DNA from: Lachnospiraceae bacterium MA2020
GTDB lineage: Bacteria; Bacillota; Clostridia; Lachnospirales; Lachnospiraceae
DNA length: 64,000 bases
Direction: 5' to 3'
Assembly (NCBI GenBank): GCA_000746015.1
Contig: JQKK01000004.1
Coordinates: 186,001 to 250,000 of the forward strand
This document shows, one piece after another, positions 8,179 through 16,382 of the stretch. The translations under genes were made by a program, and so were the position numbers. The notes under the pieces were generated by a model. That model was not told the DNA's origin and searched no databases. It saw only the letters and a program-made list of their open reading frames with translations. Numbering within the stretch: the first letter of the stretch is position 1; each line of letters opens with the position of its first letter.

Positions 8179-9348
8179 ATGATAGAGAAGGTTTTAGAGA
8201 CATTTAAGGAAAAGTTTGGAGCAGATGGAGATATAAGATGCTATTTTGCACCCGGAAGAGTAAATCTGATCGGTGAGCATACAGATTACAATGGTGGACA
8301 CGTTTTTCCATGTGCATTGTCAATGGGCAACTATGCGGTTGCAAGAAAAAGAGAAGATCGTAAGGTTCGTTGGTATAATATGACATATCCTGCTGACGGA
8401 GTTCGTGAGATGGATATTGATACATTTGCGCCAAATGATAATGGTGTATGGTACGACTATCAGGCCGGTGTTATATGGGCATTAAAAGAGAACGGACATG
8501 AGATACCAACAGGATATGACATGGTAATGCTTTCGGATATGCCTGCAGGAAGCGGACTTTCAGCTTCTGCATCTATCGAGGAGATACCGGCTGTTATCTG
8601 TAAAGATCTTTTTGATCTGCCAATTACAATGGTTGACTGTGCAAAGCTTGGACAGTATTCAGAAAACAAGTACAATGGCATGAATTGTGGTATCATGGAT
8701 CAGTTTGCTTCATCAATGGGCAAGAAAGACTGCGCTATTTTCCTTGATACAGCAACACTTGATTTCGATTATGTTCCACTTAACTTAAAGGATGAGAAGA
8801 TCGTAATTACAAACAGCAAAGTGAAGCATCAGCTTGCAGGCAGTGCTTACAATGACAGAAGGCGTGAGAGTGAGACAGCCCTTGCAGATCTTCAGAAGGT
8901 TGTTGATATCAAGACTCTTGGAGACCTTGATGAAGAAGGATTTGAGAAGCATAAGGATGCAATCAAAGATCCAATCTGCCTCAAACGTGCAAAGCATGCT
9001 GTATATGAAAATCAGAGAACTATTCATGCTGTTGATGCGCTTAAGAAAGGTGATCTTACAGAGTTTGGAAAGCTCATGAATGCTTCACACGTATCGTTGA
9101 GAGATGATTATGAAGTATCGTGTCCTGAGCTTGATGTACTTGCTGAGGAAGCATGGAAGATTGACGGAGTGGTCGGCTCACGTATGACTGGTGGCGGCTT
9201 TGGCGGATGCACAGTAAGCATCGTTAAAAATGAAGTTGTCGATAAGTTCCAGGAGACGATCAAGAAAGTTTATAAAGAGCGTACAGGACTTGACTGTGAG
9301 TTTTATATCGCAGATGCAAGTGATGGCGCAAGAAGATTGGACGCGTAA
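8179..9348 (+). CDS. galK: Galactokinase
   Basis: A 389-residue GHMP kinase that phosphorylates galactose to galactose-1-phosphate with ATP. The galactokinase signature GRVNLIGEHTDYNGG is at 26-40, the phosphate-binding loop appears as GSGLSASASIEE (the usual form is GxGLSSSAA), and the C-terminal motif is MTGGGFGGCTVSIV. Length matches the family. GAAAGG precedes the ATG by about 9 bases. galT follows 18 bases downstream, so the two form a Leloir operon; no galE or mutarotase is seen in the window. Confidence 0.95.
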   Translation: MIEKVLETFKEKFGADGDIRCYFAPGRVNLIGEHTDYNGGHVFPCALSMGNYAVARKREDRKVRWYNMTYPADGVREMDIDTFAPNDNGVWYDYQAGVIWALKENGHEIPTGYDMVMLSDMPAGSGLSASASIEEIPAVICKDLFDLPITMVDCAKLGQYSENKYNGMNCGIMDQFASSMGKKDCAIFLDTATLDFDYVPLNLKDEKIVITNSKVKHQLAGSAYNDRRRESETALADLQKVVDIKTLGDLDEEGFEKHKDAIKDPICLKRAKHAVYENQRTIHAVDALKKGDLTEFGKLMNASHVSLRDDYEVSCPELDVLAEEAWKIDGVVGSRMTGGGFGGCTVSIVKNEVVDKFQETIKKVYKERTGLDCEFYIADASDGARRLDA

Positions 9349-9366
9349 GGCAGGTGTGATCATTAA

Positions 9367-10863
9367 ATGTCAAAGATAGAACAGGCTGTTAAAAATTTAG
9401 TAGGATATGGCTTGAACACAGGCCTTATCACATCAGATGATGAGATATATACAACAAATCTTATACTTGAGAGGCTGGCGCTAGACAGCTATGAAGAGCC
9501 GGAAGAGCTTACTACAAGTGACCTTGAAAGTATATTGAAGGATATTTTGGATTATGCTTATAGTAAGGGACTGATTGAGGATAATGGTCCTGTAAGCAGA
9601 GATCTTTTTGATACAAAGATCATGAATTGTCTTGTTGCGAGACCTTCTGAGGTGAGGGCGAAGTTTAGAGAGCTTTATAGCGAAAGCCCAAAGAAAGCAA
9701 CTGACTGGTTTTATAAATTCAGTGAAGATACAGACTATATCCGCAGATACAGAATTAAAAAGGATATGAAATGGAACACTGATACTGATTATGGCCCACT
9801 TGATATTACGATTAATCTGAGTAAGCCGGAAAAAGATCCTAAGGCAATAGCAGCAGCTAAAAATGCTCCGCAGACAGCTTATCCTAAATGTCAGCTTTGC
9901 TGCGAAAATGAGGGATATGCAGGCAGACTTAATCATCCTGCAAGAGAAAACCATAGGATAATTCCTATAACTATTGCAAATCAGGCATTTTATTTTCAGT
10001 ATTCACCGTATGTTTATTACAATGAGCACTGCATAGTGTTCAACAAAGAGCATACGCCAATGAAGATCGACAGAGCGGTATTTGAGAAGCTGTTTGATTT
10101 TATCAGACTGTTTCCTCACTATACAATTGGTTCAAATGCAGACCTGCCTATAGTTGGAGGTTCCATCCTTTCACATGACCATTTCCAGGGCGGTAATTAT
10201 GAATTCCCAATGGCAAGGTCTGCATATACGAGGAAGTTTGAAGTTGAAGGCTTTGAAGATGTTGAATGCGGAGTCATCAAGTGGCCTCTGAGCGTCATAA
10301 GATTAAGAAGCACTGATGCAACAAGGCTTATAGAGCTTTCTACAAGGATACTCGGCAAGTGGAGAGCATATACTGATGAAAGCGCGTTTATATATGCTGA
10401 AACAGACGGCGAGCCACACAATACTATCACTCCTATAGCTCGTATGAGAGGTGATAAGTATGAGATAGATCTGACACTTAGAAACAATATCACTACACCG
10501 GAGTGCCCGCTTGGTCTTTATCATCCGCATAATGAGCTTCACCACATCAAGAAGGAAAATATCGGCCTTATAGAGGTAATGGGACTTGCAGTACTTCCTT
10601 CAAGGCTTAAAGGTGAGATGGGTAAGCTTAAAGATGCGATACTTGGCGGCAAAGATATCAGATCTATTGAGGATATTGCCAAGCATGCTGACTGGGTTGA
10701 TGAATTTTTGCCGAAGTATCAGGAAGTGACAGAAGGAAATATTGATGATATCCTTCAGAAAGAAATCGGAATGGTATTTTGCCGAGTGCTTGAGGATGCC
10801 GGGGTTTATAAGCAGACACCGGGAAGTCAGGAAGCACTAAAGAGATTTACAGATACTATATAA
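9367..10863 (+). CDS. galT: UTP/UDP-glucose--hexose-1-phosphate uridylyltransferase, class II
   Basis: A 498-residue class II GalT, the Firmicutes form that is longer than the E. coli enzyme (about 350). It exchanges galactose-1-phosphate for glucose-1-phosphate on UDP-glucose. Recognisable stretches are TDYGPLDITINLSKPEKDP, CQLCCENEGYAGRLNHPARE, PIVGGSILSHDHFQGG and CPLGLYHPHNELHHIKKENI. The His residues of SHDHFQGG lie in the expected active-site region. It is the second gene of the galK operon and is followed by a strong terminator. Confidence 0.96.
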   Translation: MSKIEQAVKNLVGYGLNTGLITSDDEIYTTNLILERLALDSYEEPEELTTSDLESILKDILDYAYSKGLIEDNGPVSRDLFDTKIMNCLVARPSEVRAKFRELYSESPKKATDWFYKFSEDTDYIRRYRIKKDMKWNTDTDYGPLDITINLSKPEKDPKAIAAAKNAPQTAYPKCQLCCENEGYAGRLNHPARENHRIIPITIANQAFYFQYSPYVYYNEHCIVFNKEHTPMKIDRAVFEKLFDFIRLFPHYTIGSNADLPIVGGSILSHDHFQGGNYEFPMARSAYTRKFEVEGFEDVECGVIKWPLSVIRLRSTDATRLIELSTRILGKWRAYTDESAFIYAETDGEPHNTITPIARMRGDKYEIDLTLRNNITTPECPLGLYHPHNELHHIKKENIGLIEVMGLAVLPSRLKGEMGKLKDAILGGKDIRSIEDIAKHADWVDEFLPKYQEVTEGNIDDILQKEIGMVFCRVLEDAGVYKQTPGSQEALKRFTDTI

Positions 10864-10874
10864 TTATAAATGAG

Positions 10875-10918
10875 ATACCTTGAATATTCGCTAGTGATAT
10901 TCAAGGTATTTTTTTTTG
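10875..10918 (+). terminator. Terminator after galT
   Basis: ATACCTTGAATAT pairs with ATATTCAAGGTAT across a short loop and is followed by nine T residues. Confidence 0.92.
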
Positions 10919-10942
10919 ACTTTTTATGATATCATATATAAG
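10915..10942 (+). promoter_or_regulatory. Possible promoter of the methyltransferase gene
   Basis: TTTGAC (10915-10920) with TATAAG (10937-10942) at a 16-base spacing, directly after the galT terminator. The -10 box lies in a TATA-rich run, so its exact register is uncertain. Confidence 0.4.
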
Positions 10943-10983
10943 TTAAGCTTCTAGGATTAACCTATAGAAGGCAGAAAGGGATT

Positions 10984-12039
10984 ATGTGTACAATGGGTAA
11001 CAATTGTGATAGTAAATATGGAAAAAGTCTTGATGATATTTTGAGTATTAAAAGCTCATTTATTTCATCAAATGATGAGCTTGTAAAAGAAAGGGAGATG
11101 CAGGCAGATATACTTAAGTCTCAGAAAAAGCGTGAAACATGTAAGATCTGTGGCAGCGTTTTGCCATCAGAGCATCTTTTCTTTACAAGAGATATACCAT
11201 ATTTTGAGTGCAGCAAATGTGGTCATATAAACAGTGGCTATGACGATACTGAGGATTTTGCTGCAAAGCTTTACATAGAGCAACCTTATGGAAGTACATA
11301 TCATGAGGCAAGTCGTGAAACATATGAGACACGACTCAAAAATATCTATACTCCAAAAGCAGAGTTCATGGTGGAAACGCTTAAGAAAGAAGGGCTTGAG
11401 TGTGAGGATATTCACCTTCTTGATGATGGTGCGGGATCAGGATATTTTGTGGAGGCAGCTTCCAGACTTGGATGTGATGCGAAGGGAATAGAAGTTTCAT
11501 CAACTCAGGTTAGATTTGGCAACGAGATGTCTGGTAAAGAAAATCTTACAGCTGTAAGCGGTGCAGAGGCAACCCAGTTTGTTAAAGACACAAAGTGCAA
11601 TGTTATATCATTTATTGGAGTGCTTGAGCATATTACTAATCTTAAAGATGTGATAGATGCTGTAAGAGAAAATGAGAATATCAAATATGTATATTGTTCA
11701 GTACCTATGTTTTCGTTCAGCGTGATATTTGAGGATGTCTTCAGAGGCTGCTTTAATCGTCAGCTGGGCGGAGGTCATACGCATCTTTATACGGACAGTT
11801 CGCTTGCATATATGGCTGATATGATGGGCTTTGAAAAGTGTGCAAGCTGGAAGTTTGGCTCAGATATGATGGATCTTTACAGAATGCTTTCAGTAGAGCT
11901 TGAGAAGAATGGAAATAAAGGATTAAACGGAGTTCTTCATGATAAATTCCTTCCATTGCTCAACGATATGCAGCTGCTTGTAGACAAGAGTGAATTTGCA
12001 TCAGAGATCCACATGGTGCTCAAGAGGAAAGACTCATGA
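10984..12039 (+). CDS. Zinc-ribbon class I SAM-dependent methyltransferase
   Basis: 351 residues. The N-terminus holds a Cys4 zinc ribbon (CKIC at 53-56 and CSKC at 76-79), as in sugar C-methyltransferases and related enzymes, followed by a Rossmann methyltransferase domain with SAM motif LLDDGAGSGYF (145-155), an acidic strand end KGIEVSS and SFIGVLEHI. The substrate is not evident; a sugar, lipid or surface glycan is plausible given the acyltransferase that overlaps its stop by 4 bases. AGAAAGGG supports the start at 10984; an ATG at 10993 is an alternative. Confidence 0.75.
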   Translation: MCTMGNNCDSKYGKSLDDILSIKSSFISSNDELVKEREMQADILKSQKKRETCKICGSVLPSEHLFFTRDIPYFECSKCGHINSGYDDTEDFAAKLYIEQPYGSTYHEASRETYETRLKNIYTPKAEFMVETLKKEGLECEDIHLLDDGAGSGYFVEAASRLGCDAKGIEVSSTQVRFGNEMSGKENLTAVSGAEATQFVKDTKCNVISFIGVLEHITNLKDVIDAVRENENIKYVYCSVPMFSFSVIFEDVFRGCFNRQLGGGHTHLYTDSSLAYMADMMGFEKCASWKFGSDMMDLYRMLSVELEKNGNKGLNGVLHDKFLPLLNDMQLLVDKSEFASEIHMVLKRKDS

Positions 12040-13034
12040 GTGTAAGAAAAGACAAAGACTATGGGCTTAGCGTAGCCAGGCTTGTAGCAACATTGTTTAT
12101 TATTACATGTCATATCATGCAGGTTGAGAAGATGACGCTCGCACTTTGGTTCAACGTAGGAGTGCAGATGTTTCTTTATATGTCGGGATATCTCTATGGC
12201 AGATATCGCGAGATCGATGCGGCAAGTTTCATGTATGCAAGATTAAAGAGGCTGTTGATTGGTTTTTATGTATTCTCAATACCGTTTAGCGCAATACTTT
12301 TGATCACGAAGGTTTATCCTATAGGATGGGTAGATATTGTACACTTCCTTACGTTTTCAAATTTCAACTTTGCAGATGGTATAGGACATCTTTGGTTTGT
12401 GCCGTGTATAATCGTTTGCTACATGATGCTTACTTTGCTTATAAGCATACTAAATAAAATGGATGCTATTAGATCAGATGCAGGTTATATTGCTGCATCT
12501 ATTGCGCTAATGCTTGGAGTAGAGTTCATTTTTCAGCTTCTTATCCGTAATGAGATGATGAAGTCCCCTTGGATAAATTGCTTTGTTCTTGGAGTTGTGC
12601 TTCGAAGGATCGCAGACGGTGACAGGAAAATAAAAGACTACATAGGCTATGTGATATTGTTTGGCTGCATAGTAATGAATGCAGCGCAGATCGTTATGAC
12701 TTACGTCCTTGGCCTGGAATTTGAAAGCTATAAGTTATTTTTGTTTGACAGAATATGTGATTATGCTCATATGCTGCTCGGAATTGTTCTTGTAGAGCTT
12801 ATCAGACGTATTTTTGCGGAGATAAAAAATAATGATGTAAAGTCTTTTCTAGATACCACAGACAGGGTTTCATACAGTGTTTATCTTGTGCATTTTGTTT
12901 TTATAAAAGGAGCATTTTCACTTTTGAAAGTGATCAGTCCAAAAGCACTTGCGGTCGTAGCAATATATATATCAGCAATACTTATCGGAATAGTGATAGA
13001 TGCAATAACGAATCAGATTCAAAAGAAGTTTTAA
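12036..13034 (+). CDS. Acyltransferase-3 family membrane protein
   Basis: 332 residues with about ten hydrophobic segments, the pattern of integral membrane O-acyltransferases that decorate sugars or lipids with acetyl or succinyl groups. The N-terminal region has the family His (FIITCHIM) and an early Arg-rich loop (YARLKRLLIGFYVF); GHLWFVPCIIVCYMMLTLL and SVYLVHFVFIKGAF are also typical. It starts inside the methyltransferase stop (ATGA overlap), so the two probably modify the same unknown molecule. Confidence 0.75.
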   Translation: MSVRKDKDYGLSVARLVATLFIITCHIMQVEKMTLALWFNVGVQMFLYMSGYLYGRYREIDAASFMYARLKRLLIGFYVFSIPFSAILLITKVYPIGWVDIVHFLTFSNFNFADGIGHLWFVPCIIVCYMMLTLLISILNKMDAIRSDAGYIAASIALMLGVEFIFQLLIRNEMMKSPWINCFVLGVVLRRIADGDRKIKDYIGYVILFGCIVMNAAQIVMTYVLGLEFESYKLFLFDRICDYAHMLLGIVLVELIRRIFAEIKNNDVKSFLDTTDRVSYSVYLVHFVFIKGAFSLLKVISPKALAVVAIYISAILIGIVIDAITNQIQKKF

Positions 13035-13063
13035 TAGACAAAATAACAATTTGTGTCTATAAT
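13035..13063 (+). promoter_or_regulatory. thiM promoter
   Basis: TAGACA (13035-13040), 17 bases and TATAAT (13058-13063). The predicted leader before the GTG at 13128 is about 58 bases, too short for a TPP riboswitch. Confidence 0.6.
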
Positions 13064-13127
13064 TGATAAAGATTATTTAAGAATAGTCAAATTCTATATT
13101 TTTAGTAGATATTTTGGAGGACTTAAA

Positions 13128-13907
13128 GTGAGAGTAGAATTACTTGATAGCATAAGGACAACAAGACCGCAGGTACATTGCATTACAAATCCGGTGACAA
13201 TAAATTACGTCGCAAATATGACAATGGGACTTGGCGCAGCTTTTGTAGGAAGTGATGCACCTGAAGAGGCAGCTGATATAGCTTCAAAGTCAAAGGCGCT
13301 CATGCTTAATATCGGTATGCCAAATGATTCTATGGCAAATTCTATGATAGTAGCAGGAAGAAAGGCTAATGAGCTTGGTATGCCTGTAGTATTTGATCCG
13401 GATGGTGCGGGTTCATCATATTTTAGACGTGAGATAGTAAACGAGATACTTAATAATATTTCTGTAACATGTATCAGAGGAACAGCTGAGGATCTTGCTG
13501 CGCTTATGGACTGGCAGCTTGAGCCTAATACTGTTCTTTCATTTGATGATCTGCAGGTTATAGCTGATAAGTATCAGACTACAGTAGTAATGACCGGCAG
13601 AGAAGATCTGATCGTGCATAGAGCAAGTCAGGCACGTATCATGAATGATATTCCGTTTATGCGCAGGATGGCAGGCAATGGCGCAGCTCTTTGTGCAGTA
13701 ATTGCAGCATTTTTGGCTGTTGGTGATATTACAGATCCGTTTGATGCGGTTGTTACAGCCGTAGCGGCATTTGATGTAGCAGGTCAGAGATCAGAGCAAA
13801 AATATGCAAGTGTTGGCTCAGCATCCTTCGCTTATGGTATAATAGATGAAATAAGTGAGATCACAGCAGATGTACTGAGTAAAGAGGCTAAGCTTCAGAT
13901 CAGGTAA
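13128..13907 (+). CDS. thiM: Hydroxyethylthiazole kinase
   Basis: A 259-residue ribokinase-fold enzyme that phosphorylates 4-methyl-5-(2-hydroxyethyl)thiazole for thiamine salvage. Signatures are VHCITNPVTINYVANMTMGLGA near the N-terminus, MLNIGMPND, VFDPDGAGSS and a glycine-rich C-terminal motif. The GTG at 13128 is preferred because GGAGG sits 7 bases before it; an upstream in-frame GTG has no ribosome site. Odd point: the usual GTGC anion-hole motif reads GNGA here, so the family Cys is Ala. No other thiamine gene is nearby. It is followed by a CorC-type gene after 23 bases. Confidence 0.88.
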   Translation: MRVELLDSIRTTRPQVHCITNPVTINYVANMTMGLGAAFVGSDAPEEAADIASKSKALMLNIGMPNDSMANSMIVAGRKANELGMPVVFDPDGAGSSYFRREIVNEILNNISVTCIRGTAEDLAALMDWQLEPNTVLSFDDLQVIADKYQTTVVMTGREDLIVHRASQARIMNDIPFMRRMAGNGAALCAVIAAFLAVGDITDPFDAVVTAVAAFDVAGQRSEQKYASVGSASFAYGIIDEISEITADVLSKEAKLQIR

Positions 13908-13930
13908 GGTTGAAAGGGGAGATTTAAGAG

Positions 13931-15199
13931 TTGGATGATGTGACCGGTTGGATCGCGTTAGCTGTGTTAATATTACTGTCATCGTTTTTTTCTGCAACGG
14001 AGACAGCATTGACTACTGTAAATAAGATAAAAATCCGTTCTTTGGCTGAGAATGGAAATAAACGTGCCCAGACGCTTATGAAGGTGCATGAGCAATGGCC
14101 CAAAATGCTTTCGACTATCCTTGTTGGAAACAATATCGTCAATATTGCAGCTTCGTCACTTGCTACAATATTGGCGATGAAGATAAATCTGGCTGTCGGA
14201 ATTATGACGGGAATAATGACCATCACAGTTCTGATCTTTGGTGAAATAACACCCAAAAATATAGCTACAGCTTTTTCTGAACCCATTTCACTTGGAGTTG
14301 CAGGTTTTATATGGGCTATGATGTTTGTTTTCACACCTATTGTCTGGGTTATCAATAATGTTTCGGCATTGCTTGTTAAGATTTTAAGGATAGATCTTTC
14401 TAAAGCAGATAATTCCATGTCTGAAGAAGAGCTCAGAACCATTGTTGATGTGAGCCATGAGGACGGCGTTATAGAGTCAGATGAGCGTACTATGATAAAT
14501 AACGTGTTTGACTTTGGTGACAGCCGTGTACGAGATATCATGACGCCAAGAATTGATGTTACTGAGATAGAAATCAATTCTACGTTTGAGGAGATTGCTG
14601 AGATATTTGCACGTGACCGTTTTACAAGACTTCCGGTATATGCCGAGGATACAGACAATATTGTCGGGGTACTCAATATGAAGGATGTATTTTTGGCACA
14701 GAAGGATGGCTTTAAGGTTCGAGAGCACATGAGAGAGGGCTTTTACACATATGAGCTTCGCAAGACATCAGACCTGCTTATGGACATGAGGAAGAGCTCT
14801 GTGACAATGGCTATCGTGCTTAACGAATATGGGGCAGCGGTCGGTATCGTAACCATCGAAGACTTGATAGAAGAAATTGTTGGTGAGATACGTGATGAAT
14901 ATGATGAGGATGAGATGGATCTTATCCACAATATAAGTAAGACAGAGTATGATGTTGACGGAAGTGTCAAGCTTGATGATTTTAACGACGCACTTGGTAC
15001 GAAGCTTGATTCCGAGGACTATGATACTGTGGGCGGATATATGATCGAGCTTTTGGATCATGTACCGGAAGTTGGTGACAGCGCGGAGACGGAGCAAGGT
15101 ATTAAGTTTGAAGTTCTTTCAGCATCAAAGAAACGTGTCGGAAGGATATATGTGAAGTTTCCGGAAAATTTTTTTGAGGAAGAAAAAACTGAAAAATAA
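13931..15199 (+). CDS. CNNM/CorC-HlyC family membrane protein with CBS pair
   Basis: 422 residues. An N-terminal CNNM (DUF21) membrane domain (about 1-190, several hydrophobic helices, FGEITPKNIATA) is followed by two CBS domains (about 200-320, starting RVRDIMTPRIDVTEIE, later LNEYGAAVGIVTIEDLIEEI) and a C-terminal CorC_HlyC domain (about 340-415, DTVGGYMIELLDHVPEVGD). Family members are linked to magnesium or cobalt efflux and are often annotated hemolysin-like. The start is probably TTG at 13931, with AAAGGGGAG about 9 bases upstream. It may be cotranscribed with thiM. Confidence 0.87.
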   Translation: MDDVTGWIALAVLILLSSFFSATETALTTVNKIKIRSLAENGNKRAQTLMKVHEQWPKMLSTILVGNNIVNIAASSLATILAMKINLAVGIMTGIMTITVLIFGEITPKNIATAFSEPISLGVAGFIWAMMFVFTPIVWVINNVSALLVKILRIDLSKADNSMSEEELRTIVDVSHEDGVIESDERTMINNVFDFGDSRVRDIMTPRIDVTEIEINSTFEEIAEIFARDRFTRLPVYAEDTDNIVGVLNMKDVFLAQKDGFKVREHMREGFYTYELRKTSDLLMDMRKSSVTMAIVLNEYGAAVGIVTIEDLIEEIVGEIRDEYDEDEMDLIHNISKTEYDVDGSVKLDDFNDALGTKLDSEDYDTVGGYMIELLDHVPEVGDSAETEQGIKFEVLSASKKRVGRIYVKFPENFFEEEKTEK

Positions 15200-15217
15200 T
15201 TATATTTCTTATGGTCA

Positions 15218-15249
15218 AAGGGGGCTTTTTATAAGCCCTCTGTTTTTTT
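15218..15249 (+). terminator. Terminator closing the housekeeping block
   Basis: AGGGGGCTT pairs with AAGCCCTCT across a short loop, followed by GTTTTTTT. It separates the CorC-type gene from the polysaccharide locus. Confidence 0.88.
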
Positions 15250-15298
15250 ACCTTCGAAAATGCAATTATTTCTAAATAAAATTGTAAACATTTCGTTA

Positions 15299-15327
15299 TT
15301 GAATTTGGAAATGATAGGTGATATAGT
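15299..15327 (+). promoter_or_regulatory. Promoter at the head of the exopolysaccharide locus
   Basis: TTGAAT (15299-15304), 17 bases and TATAGT (15322-15327). The leader of about 75 bases contains an inverted repeat, ATACAAAA/TTTTGTAT (15354-15375), that could be an operator or hairpin. No other promoter of this quality was noticed in the + strand genes that follow to 40.7 kb. Confidence 0.55.
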
Positions 15328-15406
15328 ATACATGTTTTTATGTATTAAAATCAATACAAAAACGGTATTTTGTATACAAAAATCTAAATGCTTACAGAAA
15401 TAAGGG

Positions 15407-15883
15407 GTGATTAAAATTTCTAAGAAGATTAAAATAGCATTCATTGCTTCATCTGGGGGACATCTGGAAGAAATTGAAAGACTTAAGCGTGTGGAAAAAA
15501 AGTATGACTCTTTTTTAGTTACAGAAGCAGGAGAGTTTTCAAAGACTAATTTCTGTAAGAAGAAATACTATTTATCGCAGATGAATAGAAGGCAACTTGC
15601 GTTTTTACCGAAGTTTTTTGCTCTTTTTATCAGATCATTTGCAATTCTATTGAGGGAAAAGCCTGATTTTATTGTTACGACAGGTGCGCTTATAGTTTAT
15701 CCATTCTGTATATGGGCAAAGCTGATGGGTATTAAAATTGTATATGTGGAGTCTTTTGCTCGAGTTAAAAGACCATCCCTTACGGGAAGATTGCTTTACA
15801 ATTTTTCAGATTTGTTTATAGTGCAGTGGGAAGATATGCTTAAGCTGTATCCTAAGTCAGTGTTAGGAGGTGGCATCTTTTGA
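15407..15883 (+). CDS. PssD/Cps14F-like glycosyltransferase subunit
   Basis: About 158 residues. It matches the N-terminal half of a split GT-B glycosyltransferase (PssD, Alg14-like): IAFIASSGGHLEEI at the N-terminus, VTTGALIVYPFCIWAKLMG and IVYVESFARVKRPSLTGRLLY. Alg14-like subunits anchor the catalytic partner, here the next gene, at the membrane. The start is uncertain: the in-frame GTG at 15407 overlaps an excellent ribosome site (AAGGGGTGAT), so translation may begin at a rare ATT codon a few codons later. It is the first gene of the exopolysaccharide locus. Confidence 0.82.
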   Translation: MIKISKKIKIAFIASSGGHLEEIERLKRVEKKYDSFLVTEAGEFSKTNFCKKKYYLSQMNRRQLAFLPKFFALFIRSFAILLREKPDFIVTTGALIVYPFCIWAKLMGIKIVYVESFARVKRPSLTGRLLYNFSDLFIVQWEDMLKLYPKSVLGGGIF

Positions 15884-16356
15884 TTTTTGTTACTTTGGGT
15901 ACTCAAAAATTTCAGATGAACAGGCTTATTAGGGCGGTAGATAAGCTTGCTTCTGAAACAGAGGAAGATTTTTTTATTCAGTCAGGTCATTCGACCTATA
16001 AACCAGAACACTGTGTGTGCCAGTCGTTTCTGTCAAAAGAAGAGTATAGGGATAAGATAGAGAGTTGCAGAATGCTTATTACACATGCTGGGGTGGGTAC
16101 TATCATAGAGGGTATCACCGCAGGTAAGCCTGTAATAGTTGTGCCTCGTCTGGCTGCTATGAAAGAGCATGTAGACGATCACCAGAAACAGATAGCAGAG
16201 GCATTTGGAAATAAAAAGTGTGTTCTGAACTGCGAGGATTTAGATAACCTGGGAAATTATCTAAAGAAGGCAGCAAGTTTTAAATTTGAACCATATGAGG
16301 TTAAGGGTGGAAATATTGAAGAGATCATATTAGATTTCATAGATATTTTTGATTAA
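15880..16356 (+). CDS. PssE/Cps14G-like glycosyltransferase catalytic subunit
   Basis: 158 residues, like the C-terminal half of a GT28-type enzyme (Alg13-like). It begins MIFVTLGTQKFQMNRLIRAV, typical of PssE, and has THAGVGTIIEGITAGKPVIVVPR, the UDP-sugar binding region. It most likely adds the second sugar to the lipid-linked primer together with the preceding subunit. It starts with TTG at 15880, overlapping the partner stop by four bases, with AGGAGGTGG 7 bases upstream, which argues for tight coupling of the two subunits. Confidence 0.85.
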   Translation: MIFVTLGTQKFQMNRLIRAVDKLASETEEDFFIQSGHSTYKPEHCVCQSFLSKEEYRDKIESCRMLITHAGVGTIIEGITAGKPVIVVPRLAAMKEHVDDHQKQIAEAFGNKKCVLNCEDLDNLGNYLKKAASFKFEPYEVKGGNIEEIILDFIDIFD

Positions 16357-16382
16357 ATAATTACGTCATACGTGGAGGCAGT

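Noticed and set aside
13064-13127. Possible TPP riboswitch ahead of thiM
   Set aside because: The predicted leader is only about 58 bases and has none of the conserved TPP-element stretches such as CUGAGA.
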